Made by a program: the position numbers and the translations under genes
Assembly: GCA_017303905.1 (NCBI GenBank)
Contig: JAFLBH010000001.1
Span: 535,809-599,808 of the forward strand
Direction: 5' to 3'
DNA length: 64,000 bases
DNA from: Bacteroidota bacterium
GTDB lineage: Bacteria; Bacteroidota; Bacteroidia; B-17B0; Aurantibacillaceae
Shown here: positions 28,034 to 37,233 of the stretch, in pieces
How the letters are laid out: every line of letters begins with the position of its first letter
How positions within the stretch are numbered: the first letter of the stretch is position 1
Notes under the pieces: generated by a model
Database searches by the model: none
What the model was told of the DNA's origin: nothing
Seen by the model: the letters and a program-made list of their open reading frames with translations, nothing else

Positions 28034-28125
28034 AGGGGTTTATAGTCCTTTTTGTAAATGAATGTAAATAGCAATATTACGAAAAATTAACGGAAATGCC
28101 TTGCCATTAAAGCCAATTAATTTAT

Positions 28126-28133
28126 TAGATTTG
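28126..28133 (+). promoter_or_regulatory. -7 box of the DUF3098-uppP-truB operon
   Basis: TAGATTTG fits TAnnTTTG and lies 15 nt before the ATG at 28149. Its position inside the longer reading frame argues against a start at 28101. The nearest TTG (28101-28103) is 22 nt upstream, longer than usual. Confidence 0.5.
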
Positions 28134-28148
28134 CATAGTCCGGAGCGC

Positions 28149-28418
28149 ATGTTAAAAGGCAAAAAACCGGAGAAATTAGCAATGAAATCAACTTTTTCAA
28201 AACAAAACTATATTTTATTCTTGGCAGGTCTTATTCTCATTGGCCTTGGGTATTTATTAATGATTGGCGGCGGAAGCGAAGACCCTAACGTTTTTAATCC
28301 GGCTATATTCGATACTCAGCGTATTACTATTGCTCCTATTGTGTGCTTAATAGGATTTGTAGCTATTATTTTCGGTATCATGTGGCGCCCGAAATCAAAT
28401 CAGGAAACATCTAAATAA
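28149..28418 (+). CDS. DUF3098 two-span membrane protein
   Basis: 89 residues from the ATG at 28149; ATG at 28182 (78 residues, [10 protein letters not shown]) is an equally possible start. Two membrane spans flank the conserved loop [26 protein letters not shown]. This small family is found in Bacteroidota next to uppP and the ftsX-like gene; its function is not known. It begins a tight operon with uppP (11 nt later) and truB. Confidence 0.8.
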   Translation: MLKGKKPEKLAMKSTFSKQNYILFLAGLILIGLGYLLMIGGGSEDPNVFNPAIFDTQRITIAPIVCLIGFVAIIFGIMWRPKSNQETSK

Positions 28419-28429
28419 AACTTTCTTAC

Positions 28430-29223
28430 ATGTCGTTTTGGGATGCTTTTTTTATTGCCTTTATTGAGGGCTTAACCGAATTTTTACCTGTGTCATCAAC
28501 CGGACACATGATGATTGCTACTGCACTTTTAGGCGTAGAAGCAACGCCGTTTGTAAAATTATTTACAGTAGCCATTCAACTTGGCGCGATTCTTTCGGTA
28601 GTGGTGATGTATTATAGGCGGTTCTTTAAATCAGTTAATTTTTATATTAAACTTATTGTGGCGTTTATACCTGCAGCCATTGCCGGGTTATTATTAGGCG
28701 ATTATATTGACGCGGCTCTTGAGAATGTGTTTGGAGTGGCAGTAGCGCTATTTGTTGGTGGAATTATTTTGCTATTTGTAGATAAATGGTTTTCGAAAAA
28801 TAGTTTGGATGCTGAAGAGGATATCACCATGATGCGCGCTTTAAAAATTGGCTTGTTTCAGTGTATTGCCTTGTTCCCGGGCATCAGTAGAAGTGGCGCA
28901 ACAATTGTAGGGGGCATGTCACAACACTTAACACGTAAAAATGCTGCTGAATTTTCTTTTTTTCTGGCGGTTCCAACCATGTTTGCTGCCACGGCAAAAA
29001 AATTACTGGATTTTTACAAGGAGGGATTTGTATTGAATCAACACGAAGTTTCATTACTTGTATTCGGGAACATTATAGCTTTTATTGTAGCGATTTTGGC
29101 GATTAAATTTTTTATTGGCGTATTAAACAAGCACGGATTTAAGGGTTTTGGATGGTATCGCATTGTTGCCGGCGCCATTATTATTCTATTGTATTTGCTT
29201 AAAGTTCCATTAAGCATCGTGTA

Positions 29224-29224
<1 letters not shown>
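28430..29224 (+). CDS. uppP: Undecaprenyl-diphosphatase UppP (BacA)
   Basis: 264 residues, about eight membrane spans. The two catalytic motifs are [15 protein letters not shown] near the N terminus and [15 protein letters not shown] in the middle. It dephosphorylates undecaprenyl diphosphate to recycle the lipid carrier for peptidoglycan and surface glycans. Its TAA stop overlaps the truB ATG by one base (TAATG). Confidence 0.95.
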
Positions 29225-29934
<710 letters not shown>

Positions 29935-29991
29935 ACATTCTGTTCTTAATCATTTAGGGTTTGTTTCACTTTTCATTCCCATTTATTCTCT

Positions 29992-29999
29992 TAATTTTG
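29992..29999 (+). promoter_or_regulatory. -7 box upstream of the nucleotidyltransferase gene
   Basis: TAATTTTG fits TAnnTTTG, 22 nt before the ATG at 30022. No -33 motif is found at normal spacing. Confidence 0.45.
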
Positions 30000-30021
30000 T
30001 AGTTTAACTAAACAAGTTCCT

Positions 30022-31032
30022 ATGCGTATTATTATTCCAATGGCAGGCAAAGGCAAGCGTATGCGTCCGCATACCTTAACTGTACCAAAGCCGTTAATTA
30101 ATGTGGCAGGTAAGCCAATTGTTCAACGATTAGTAGAAGATATTACAAAAGTTTGCGGACAAAAAGTAGAAGAAATTGCCTATGTGATTGGTCCGGATTT
30201 TGGCAAAGAGGTTGAACAAAATCTCATTAAAATTGCCGAAGGTCAGGGCGCAAAAGGAAGCATCTATTATCAAGATAAAGCATTGGGAACTGCGCATGCA
30301 ATCATGTGTGCTGCTGATTCTATCACCGGAAAAACAGTCGTTGCATTTGCAGATACTTTGTTTAAAGCCGATTTTGTAATGGATACCGAGAAAGAAGGAG
30401 TTATCTGGGTACAAAAAATCGAAGACCCTCGTCAGTTTGGTGTTGTAAAATTAAACAACAGCGGGGTAATTACTGATTTTGTAGAGAAGCCTGCTGATTT
30501 TGTAAGTGATTTAGCTATTATTGGTATTTATTATTTTAAAGACGGAGATAATCTTAAAAAGGAATTAAAATATTTGTTGGATAACGACATTAAAGAAAAA
30601 GGCGAATATCAATTAACCAACGCTCTTGAAAACATGAAGGGCAAGGGAATAAAATTCGAACCCGGAAAAGTTACAGAGTGGTTGGATTGTGGAAACAAAG
30701 ACGCAACAGTTTACACCAATCAACGCGTGTTGGAATTTGATAAAGGAAAACCATCGTTACGAGGTAAAAATGTTGAAATAACAGGAAGTATAGTTGTAGA
30801 GCCGTGTTTCATTGGTGATAATGTACGCATTTCAAATTCTATTGTTGGTCCGCATGTGAGCATCGGCGCAGGCACAATTATTGAAAGCAGCATCGTAAAT
30901 AACAGTATTATTCAAGCTTCCGCAAAAGTCATCAACAGCAATATTAGCAATAGCATGTTGGGAGAAGGAGCGGAGGTAAAGGGCAAACCGTTAGATTTAA
31001 GTATTAGCGATTACACACAAATAATTGCGTAA
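30022..31032 (+). CDS. Sugar-phosphate nucleotidyltransferase with left-handed beta-helix tail
   Basis: 336 residues. The N-terminal nucleotidyltransferase domain begins IIPMAGKGKRMRPHTLTVPKPLI, with the nucleotide and metal motifs GTAHAIM, FADTLF and VEKP. The C-terminal part from about residue 250 has hexapeptide-type repeats (IVGPHVSIGAGTIIESSIVNNSII). The nearest relatives are glucose-1-phosphate thymidylyltransferases and GlmU-like enzymes; the sugar and nucleotide cannot be set from sequence. It overlaps the TTG start of the next gene by 8 nt. Confidence 0.88.
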   Translation: MRIIIPMAGKGKRMRPHTLTVPKPLINVAGKPIVQRLVEDITKVCGQKVEEIAYVIGPDFGKEVEQNLIKIAEGQGAKGSIYYQDKALGTAHAIMCAADSITGKTVVAFADTLFKADFVMDTEKEGVIWVQKIEDPRQFGVVKLNNSGVITDFVEKPADFVSDLAIIGIYYFKDGDNLKKELKYLLDNDIKEKGEYQLTNALENMKGKGIKFEPGKVTEWLDCGNKDATVYTNQRVLEFDKGKPSLRGKNVEITGSIVVEPCFIGDNVRISNSIVGPHVSIGAGTIIESSIVNNSIIQASAKVINSNISNSMLGEGAEVKGKPLDLSISDYTQIIA

Positions 31033-32767
31033 AGGCATATCATATAGTTTCGTTGTAGGAGTGTTAGTTCCACTTCTCCTGTTATCGGGTTGCAAAACAA
31101 GCGCGAGTGTTTCGGGTAAGGATAAGGGCAAGAAGGGTCTTGACGAAAAGACACAAATCGTTTTCGAAAACCTTTACATCGATGGCTGTACAAAACGCTT
31201 GAGCGGAAAAATAGAGCAAGCGGAAGCTACCTTTGTGCAGTGTTTAAAAATGGATCCCACCAGTGTTCCTGTTAAATACGAATTGGCAAATCTTTACCGA
31301 TTAACAGGCCGAGTAGACGAATCCATTAAATTGGCGAAAGAGTGCATAGATGCCGATCCTAAAAATCAATGGTATCATTTATCGTATATCGACGGACTTA
31401 ATTACAAAAAAGAATATTTGCAAGCGGCAGAAGCGTATGAAAGGTTGATTAAAATTTTTCCTACACGAAGTGATTTTATGGAATCTATGGCCATTTCTTA
31501 CGCCATGGGCCAAAATTTTTCGAAAGCATTTAAGATTTATGAAGATTTGGAAAAGCGTTATGGTACCAACGAGACATTTATAGTCAATAAAATAAAACTA
31601 TTAAAAGAGCAAGGAAAGGCTAATGATGCAGAACAAGAATTGAAGCGTTTGATTTCTACGAATCCTTCCGAATCGCGCTACCATTATTATTTAGCCGAGC
31701 ATTATGAAGACACCAAGCAATTTAATAAGGCTAAGGAAGTATACGATAAAATTTTAAGTATTGATCCGGGAAGTCCTTTGGTGCATTTAGCTTTAGCGAA
31801 TTACTATAAAGAACAAAATAATGCAGAGAAAGCACACGAAGAATTTAAATTGGCATTTGCGAATCCGGATTTAGGAGTAAGAACCAAACTGGACATTTTA
31901 CTTTCTTATTATTCGATTTCGGAGCAATATTCAAATTATGTCGCAAAAGGATATGAACTTTGTGAGATCATGTTAAAGGTTCATCCTGTTGCACCGGAAG
32001 CGCATAGTATTTACGCCGACTTTTTGTTTCGAGATAAAAAAATTGAAGAGGCCCGCGATCATTATCTGATTGCCGCACGTAATGATAAAAATCGTTATGC
32101 AATTTGGGATCAGTTACTGAATGTTGAGGCTGAACTAAATCAATTGGATTCTCTCGAACACCATTCTGCAACAGCCATTGAGTTGTTTCCTAACCAGCCA
32201 TTTCCATATTACATTAATGGCTATGCCAATATTCAGCTCAAAAACTATAACAAGGCTATTGAATCATTTAATGACGGATTAGAATTTGTGTATGATAATA
32301 AAAAGATGATGCTGGAGTTTTACTCTAATTTAGGCGACGCATACCAATACACTAGTCAATTTGAAAAATCAGATAAAGCGTATGAAGACGCTTTAAAAAT
32401 TGATCCGGATAACGCTTATGTGTTGAACAATTACAGTTATTATTTGTCATTACGGAAAGAAAAATTGGAAAGAGCAGAAGTGTTATCAAAGCGCAGTAAT
32501 CAAATTTCTCCTAACAATCCGAGTTTTATTGATACCTACGCATGGATTTTATATCAGCAAAAAAAATATAAAGAGTCGGAAGAGTGGTTGTCGTTAGCCA
32601 TTAAATTGGGATCGAAGCGTCCCGGGATTCTAGAGCATTACGGCGATGTATTGTTTCGTTTAAACAGAATTGATGAAGCGGTTAAGTATTGGAAAGCAGC
32701 ACAAGAAAACGGCGCTAAATCCGAGGAACTGCAAAAGAAAATCAGTGAGAAGAAGGTAAATGACTAA
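31025..32767 (+). CDS. TPR-repeat lipoprotein
   Basis: 580 residues with an unusual TTG start at 31025, the only start that gives an intact signal peptide with lipobox LLSGC (C23). The rest is tandem tetratricopeptide repeats: YELANLYRLTGRVDESI, YYLAEHYEDTKQFNKAKEVYDKIL, NLGDAYQYTSQFEKSDKAYEDAL and about ten more. It is a likely periplasmic scaffold, with no enzyme motif. It overlaps the preceding nucleotidyltransferase by 8 nt and the DUF4292 gene by 8 nt, so the block from 30022 to 34986 is one translationally coupled operon. Confidence 0.82.
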   Translation: MRKGISYSFVVGVLVPLLLLSGCKTSASVSGKDKGKKGLDEKTQIVFENLYIDGCTKRLSGKIEQAEATFVQCLKMDPTSVPVKYELANLYRLTGRVDESIKLAKECIDADPKNQWYHLSYIDGLNYKKEYLQAAEAYERLIKIFPTRSDFMESMAISYAMGQNFSKAFKIYEDLEKRYGTNETFIVNKIKLLKEQGKANDAEQELKRLISTNPSESRYHYYLAEHYEDTKQFNKAKEVYDKILSIDPGSPLVHLALANYYKEQNNAEKAHEEFKLAFANPDLGVRTKLDILLSYYSISEQYSNYVAKGYELCEIMLKVHPVAPEAHSIYADFLFRDKKIEEARDHYLIAARNDKNRYAIWDQLLNVEAELNQLDSLEHHSATAIELFPNQPFPYYINGYANIQLKNYNKAIESFNDGLEFVYDNKKMMLEFYSNLGDAYQYTSQFEKSDKAYEDALKIDPDNAYVLNNYSYYLSLRKEKLERAEVLSKRSNQISPNNPSFIDTYAWILYQQKKYKESEEWLSLAIKLGSKRPGILEHYGDVLFRLNRIDEAVKYWKAAQENGAKSEELQKKISEKKVND

Positions 32768-33656
32768 ACGTCTTTTAATACATACAATTCAATTTTTTGT
32801 AGCAGGCTTGCTACTGCTAACTTCATTCAGCGGCTGTAAGTCGAAAAAGAAAATGAAAAAGAAGGACGACGTGTTGGTAGTTGCCGATACTGTTAACGAG
32901 CGATGCAAGCTTGATTTTAAAAGCTCAAAATCGCTTATAAAGCATATTCGTGCAAGCGAGTTTAATTTTGACTGGGTGTATGCAAAGGCGAATGTTGAGG
33001 CGAACATCGATGGTAAAGAGGAAAGTTTTGACATTAAGGTGAGAATTCGAAAGGACAGTGCCATGTTGGTTTCTATCCAATATTTATTAGGAGTAGAAGT
33101 GGCAAAAATTCTTATCACAAAGGATTCTGTTAAAATGGTGATTTACCCTCGTAAGCAATATTTCAAGGGTGATTATAATTACATCAATGAGCTTTTACAT
33201 GCCGATTTGGATTTTGATTTGTTGCAGGCGGTATTGTTCGGCAACAGTGCCGAGTTTTACGATGATGATTTAAAATTAAAGCCTGTAACCGACCGACAAA
33301 ATTGCCGTTATGCTTTAAGTACCGAACGGAAGTTTAAGTTAAAAAAGATTGAGCAGGGGCAAAAGGAACCTAAAAAGTCATTACAAACGATGACTCTTGA
33401 CCCCCTTACGTTTAAAATTAACAAAAACGAATTTGTGGATGTTGCAACAAATCGGATTTTTACGGCGAACTACGAGAAATATCCGCTGGCAACCGATTCG
33501 GTTTATGCACCACGGCGTGTTAATATTGATATAGTAGCAGAGAAGAAAGTCAACCTTAAAATTGATTATGTTCGTATCGAGAAAAACGAGCCTCAAAGGC
33601 TCACTTTAAATATTCCTGCAAAGTATGAGCCTATGCCAATTAAAAAAGCCGAGTAG
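32760..33656 (+). CDS. DUF4292 lipoprotein (LolA/LolB-like fold likely)
   Basis: 298 residues with signal peptide and lipobox SFSGC (C26). The body matches the DUF4292 family, whose members resemble the LolA/LolB lipoprotein carrier fold: beta strands around FDWVYAKANVEANIDGK, a DFDLLQAVLFGN helix and a C-terminal NLKIDYVRIE-EPQRL. A role in outer-membrane lipoprotein handling is inferred from fold. Position between the TPR lipoprotein and the EnvC-like gene is consistent with envelope maintenance. Confidence 0.8.
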   Translation: MTKRLLIHTIQFFVAGLLLLTSFSGCKSKKKMKKKDDVLVVADTVNERCKLDFKSSKSLIKHIRASEFNFDWVYAKANVEANIDGKEESFDIKVRIRKDSAMLVSIQYLLGVEVAKILITKDSVKMVIYPRKQYFKGDYNYINELLHADLDFDLLQAVLFGNSAEFYDDDLKLKPVTDRQNCRYALSTERKFKLKKIEQGQKEPKKSLQTMTLDPLTFKINKNEFVDVATNRIFTANYEKYPLATDSVYAPRRVNIDIVAEKKVNLKIDYVRIEKNEPQRLTLNIPAKYEPMPIKKAE

Positions 33657-34986
33657 TTGCATTTATGCGACATTGGTTTTTTTATGTTTAATGGTGAGCA
33701 CATCAGTTTATTCGCAAAAAGCAGCTACTCAAAATAAGCAGTCGCTCGAAAACAAAAAGAAAAAGCTTAACGAAGAAATTAATGAGATTAACTCGTTGTT
33801 AAGCGAAACTAAGGCGAGCAAAAAAACCTCCTTAAACCAATTGGTTGCCATCAATAAAAAAATCAGTATTCGTGAGGAGTTGATTAGTACTATTGTTGCA
33901 GAAATACAGCAATTAAACAAAGAGATTAAGCAAAACGAGAGAGAAATTACAAAGTTGCAGGAGAACCTTAAGCGCCTTAAGGATGAGTATGCAAGAATGA
34001 TTTATTTTGCACAGCGTAACCGCGATTCATATAGCCGATTAGTTTTTATTTTTGCTTCCGGAGATTTTAATCAAGCCTATTTGCGTTTAAAGTATTTTCA
34101 GCAATATTCACAATTCAGAAAAAAACAGGCAAATGAGATTGTAACAGCTCAAAAAATATTAAATGAAAAGATCGAAGAACTGAAATCGAAAAAGCACGAG
34201 AAGGATTTATTGTTAGGAAATGAAGAGGAGGAAAAAGGAAATTTAACCAAAGAGAGAGAAGGACAGGAAGTAGTGCTAACGGAGTTACAGAAAAGAGAAA
34301 GACAGCTAAAGGAAGAATTGCAAAAGAAGAAGCGTGATGCGGAGAATTTGCAATTAGCGATTAAGCGCTTGATAGAAGCGGAGATTAAGCGTAAGGCAGA
34401 GCTGGCTGCGAAAGAAGCCGCCGCTGCCGCTGCCGCCAAAAAAGCTGCTGAGAAAAAAGCTGCGAAAGCAAAGAATATGAAGGAAGAAAAGGTGGAGACG
34501 AAAGAAGTAAAAGAAGTGAAGAAAGACGCGACCATGCCTGAATTGAGCGATGAGGCAGTGGAGTTGAGTAATGATTTTGCAAACAATCGTGGTAAACTGC
34601 CTTGGCCGGTAACCAAAGGATATATCTGTGAGCAGTACGGAGAGCATGAACATCCGGCCATTAAAGGATTCATGATGTTTAATAACGGTGTTGAAATTTG
34701 TTCTTCAATTGGAGCTCAGGCGCGCGCGGTTTTTGCCGGAGAAGTTACCGGAATTGCCGTATCCCCAACGGGAGGGAAACTGGTAATTATCCGACACGGT
34801 GAATACTTAAGTGTTTATTCAAACCTTGGTGATGTTTCGGTAAAAACAGGCGACAAAGTAGCGGTTAAGCAACCGTTAGGAACAATATTACACAATGAAG
34901 ATGAAGGAAAATCTTCTATTAATCTTCAAATCTGGAAAGGACAAAAAACCATGGATCCTTCCGGATGGTTATCCGGAATCAAGTAA
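33625..34986 (+). CDS. EnvC-like amidase activator, degenerate LytM/M23 domain
   Basis: 453 residues, starting 32 nt inside the previous gene. After a signal peptide (to about residue 31) come two coiled-coil stretches (about 35-125 and 170-300), an Ala/Lys-rich linker, and a LytM domain from about residue 325. Metal-binding residues of active M23 peptidases are changed: the first HxxxD becomes NNGVEI and the HxH motif reads HGEYLSVYSNL, with Asn in place of the second His. This fits EnvC-type activators, which stimulate septal amidases without cutting peptidoglycan themselves. It is the last gene of the operon and ends against the convergent DUF4296 gene. Confidence 0.87.
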   Translation: MSLCQLKKPSSCIYATLVFLCLMVSTSVYSQKAATQNKQSLENKKKKLNEEINEINSLLSETKASKKTSLNQLVAINKKISIREELISTIVAEIQQLNKEIKQNEREITKLQENLKRLKDEYARMIYFAQRNRDSYSRLVFIFASGDFNQAYLRLKYFQQYSQFRKKQANEIVTAQKILNEKIEELKSKKHEKDLLLGNEEEEKGNLTKEREGQEVVLTELQKRERQLKEELQKKKRDAENLQLAIKRLIEAEIKRKAELAAKEAAAAAAAKKAAEKKAAKAKNMKEEKVETKEVKEVKKDATMPELSDEAVELSNDFANNRGKLPWPVTKGYICEQYGEHEHPAIKGFMMFNNGVEICSSIGAQARAVFAGEVTGIAVSPTGGKLVIIRHGEYLSVYSNLGDVSVKTGDKVAVKQPLGTILHNEDEGKSSINLQIWKGQKTMDPSGWLSGIK

Positions 34987-35328
34987 TTATTTTCGTGAAG
35001 CCTGCATACGGCTTAATTTCTCCAGTGCAATTTCATAAACCTCTCTGAATATTTTCGGATGATGACTATAAAAGTAAAGTGAAGTGTCGAACTCGGCTTT
35101 GGTAATATTGTTATCGAGCAACGGATTAAAGGAATAAACGGTATCTGTTTTTTGTCCGGGCACATTAAGAACATTAATTCCGGAAGCAGATTCAGCCAAC
35201 GTAAAATCAACAATTACATCGCTGAATTTTTCTTTGTCCAACACATGAGCAGGAATTGTGTTTTCATCTTCTTTACATGAAATACCTCCCAGTAATAATA
35301 ATAAAAATAAAAAGCCCCTGTATTGCAT
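34987..35328 (-). CDS. DUF4296 lipoprotein
   Basis: 113 residues with lipobox LLGGISC (C18). The mature part carries DKEKFSDVIVDFTLAES and the helical YSHHPKIFREVYEIALEKL, matching the DUF4296 family of small Bacteroidota lipoproteins of unknown function. It is a single gene, directly abutting the convergent envC-like gene. Confidence 0.8.
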   Translation of the reverse strand: MQYRGFLFLLLLLGGISCKEDENTIPAHVLDKEKFSDVIVDFTLAESASGINVLNVPGQKTDTVYSFNPLLDNNITKAEFDTSLYFYSHHPKIFREVYEIALEKLSRMQASRK

Positions 35329-35390
35329 AACGTAAAGGTATTAAATATTAAAATAGTAAAAGGCTTATTGGTTTCGCTTAAGGAATTTTA

Positions 35391-35421
35391 TGAAATAAAA
35401 AAGGCTGCCAACGGCAGCCTT
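35391..35421 (-). terminator. Rho-independent terminator after the ompH cluster
   Basis: The 9-bp stem AAGGCTGCC / GGCAGCCTT (35401-35409, 35413-35421) has a 3-nt loop and is followed on the minus strand by TTTTATTTC. It lies 20 nt after the last ompH stop. Confidence 0.88.
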
Positions 35422-35441
35422 TAGTTTATATTAAGTGTTAT

Positions 35442-36014
35442 TTATTTTACGCCTGTTTTATTTGGAGCAGGAGTTGTTTTTGGCTTATCTGTGTTAGCGC
35501 TTGGTAAAACAGCGGGAGGCATTGCGTCAAGTTTTTTCTTCACAGGAACGAATACATCTTCGGTTGATTCAAAGTATAGTATTGTTCCGGGGCTTGTATC
35601 CAGCACATATTTATACCCACCTTCTTTGGCAACAGCTTCTATAGCCTTTTTAGCTTTATCAACAATCGGCGCTGTTAATTCGCCTTGTTTTTTTTGATAG
35701 TCTTGTTGCGCTTGCATGCGAAAATCTTCTATACGACGTTGCAATGAATTGATCTCATCTTCTTTTGTTTTTTTTACCAAATCACTCATTGTTGCCTGGT
35801 TTGCCATATAGTCGTTATACTTCTTTTGCAATTCTTCATCCATCTGTAATAATGTTTTTTCCAAATCCTTCATATAGGTTTGTGCCATTTCCTTTGCGGT
35901 TTTCATTTCCGGCATAACATTTACCAATGAATCAAGATCGATGTGTGCAATTTTTTGCGCGTTAATTAAGCTTGTTAACGCTATCAACACAGTTAGAAAA
36001 GTTACTTTTTTCAT
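35442..36014 (-). CDS. OmpH/Skp-like periplasmic chaperone, copy 3
   Basis: 190 residues with signal peptide (MKKVTFLTVLIALTSLINAQ) and the Skp/OmpH pattern KIAHIDLDSLVNVMPEMKTA, long Lys/Glu-rich helices, and KEGGYKYVLDTS near the end. The C-terminal tail is Pro/Thr/Lys-rich. Skp-type trimers hold unfolded outer-membrane proteins for BamA. It is most similar to copy 2 just upstream (16 nt apart), which points to a tandem duplication. Confidence 0.88.
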   Translation of the reverse strand: MKKVTFLTVLIALTSLINAQKIAHIDLDSLVNVMPEMKTAKEMAQTYMKDLEKTLLQMDEELQKKYNDYMANQATMSDLVKKTKEDEINSLQRRIEDFRMQAQQDYQKKQGELTAPIVDKAKKAIEAVAKEGGYKYVLDTSPGTILYFESTEDVFVPVKKKLDAMPPAVLPSANTDKPKTTPAPNKTGVK

Positions 36015-36030
36015 AGCTAAAAATTAAATA

Positions 36031-36618
36031 TTACTTACCGCCGGTTTTAGGAGCAGTAGTTGTTTTAGGTTTTTCAGCGCCATTGTTAGCGCCTGGAATG
36101 TTTGCTAATGGCATAGAATCAAGTTTCTTTTTAACAAGCATCAAAATATCGTCAGCTGGTTCGCTATATAAAACATTTCCGACACTTGTATCTAATACGT
36201 ATTTATAACCGCCTTCTTTAGCAATAGCTTCAATTCCTTTTTTAGCCTTATCCATTATCGGATTTGTAAGCTCAGTGTATTTTTTTCTGTAATCTTGTTC
36301 AGCCTGAGCATTAAAGTCCTGAATACGGGTTTGAAGAGAGTTTAATTCATCTTGTTTAGTTTTCTTTACTAAATCACTCATGTTCGCTTCCGTAGCTAAA
36401 TAATCATTGTATTTTTTTTGCAATTCTTCTTCCATGGCGCTTGAAGTTTTTCTTAAATCAACGAGATAAGTTTCAGCAACAGCTTTTGCTGTCTTTGTTT
36501 CAGGCATCATGCTCACCAATGAATCGAGGCTTATATGCGCAATTTTTTGTGCATTTGCAAAGGTGAAGGCTCCAACTGCTAATAAAGTCAATGCTGCCTT
36601 TTTAATCATGTTTTTCAT
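36031..36618 (-). CDS. OmpH/Skp-like periplasmic chaperone, copy 2
   Basis: 195 residues, signal peptide to FANAQ. It shares KIAHISLDSLVSMMPETKTAKAVAETY, EELQKKYNDYLATEANMSDLVKKTK and KEGGYKYVLDTS with copy 3, so the pair are recent paralogues, while copy 1 is more distant. The predicted role is as above, binding unfolded outer-membrane proteins. The gap to copy 1 is 21 nt. Confidence 0.88.
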   Translation of the reverse strand: MKNMIKKAALTLLAVGAFTFANAQKIAHISLDSLVSMMPETKTAKAVAETYLVDLRKTSSAMEEELQKKYNDYLATEANMSDLVKKTKQDELNSLQTRIQDFNAQAEQDYRKKYTELTNPIMDKAKKGIEAIAKEGGYKYVLDTSVGNVLYSEPADDILMLVKKKLDSMPLANIPGANNGAEKPKTTTAPKTGGK

Positions 36619-36639
36619 AGTTATTGTTTTGTGTGATTA

Positions 36640-37158
36640 TTATTTTTTGTTATATCCTAAGTAAGTTAACACATCGTCGCTTTTATCATATTTAGTATTG
36701 GCGTATAAAATAGCTACTTGCCCTGCTTTATCAATGATGATCGCTAAACCACTGCGTTCAGCCACCGCTTTAACCGCGCTGTAAATTTTATCCTGTAATG
36801 GTTTTACTAGCTCCTGACGTTTCTTAAACAATTCGCCGTCTACTCCAAAGCGCTGTTTTTGCAATTCTTTCACTTCTTTTTCTTTATTGATGATTTCGTT
36901 TTCACGTTTCTTCTTCATGTCATCTGTCAATAAAATAGCGTCAGCTTGATAGGCTTTATATAACTTATCAATCTCATTATATTTTGCTTCAATTTCTTTT
37001 TGCCAGTCAACCGATAATTTATCTAATTCGGTTTGTGCGGCTTTATATTCAGGAATGCTATTCAAGATATAATCCGTGTCAACATAACCAATCTTTTGTG
37101 CGTTTACATTAAATCCGCAAAAAAGAATAATCGCTAAAATTGAAATAATTTTTTTCAT
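36640..37158 (-). CDS. OmpH/Skp-like periplasmic chaperone, copy 1
   Basis: 172 residues from the ATG at 37156-37158, which gives MKKIISILAIILFCGFNVNAQKIGYVDTDYIL; a longer frame from 37200 adds 14 residues before the signal peptide. It has the Skp pattern of two long helices and a short beta segment (AIIIDKAGQVAILYA). It follows bamA by 75 nt. Having bamA and ompH adjacent is a conserved arrangement in Bacteroidota. Confidence 0.88.
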   Translation of the reverse strand: MKKIISILAIILFCGFNVNAQKIGYVDTDYILNSIPEYKAAQTELDKLSVDWQKEIEAKYNEIDKLYKAYQADAILLTDDMKKKRENEIINKEKEVKELQKQRFGVDGELFKKRQELVKPLQDKIYSAVKAVAERSGLAIIIDKAGQVAILYANTKYDKSDDVLTYLGYNKK

Positions 37159-37233
37159 TGTATTTCTGTTTTTATTGTATTCAATCATAACTCGTGCCAA
37201 GATACGTAATATCCTTAAATTAACATTTTTACA

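Noticed and set aside
34149-34673. A 174-codon minus-strand reading frame opposite envC
   Set aside because: It is Ser/Phe/Ala low-complexity sequence mirroring the Ala/Lys/Glu-rich coiled coil of the real gene, with no promoter or family resemblance.
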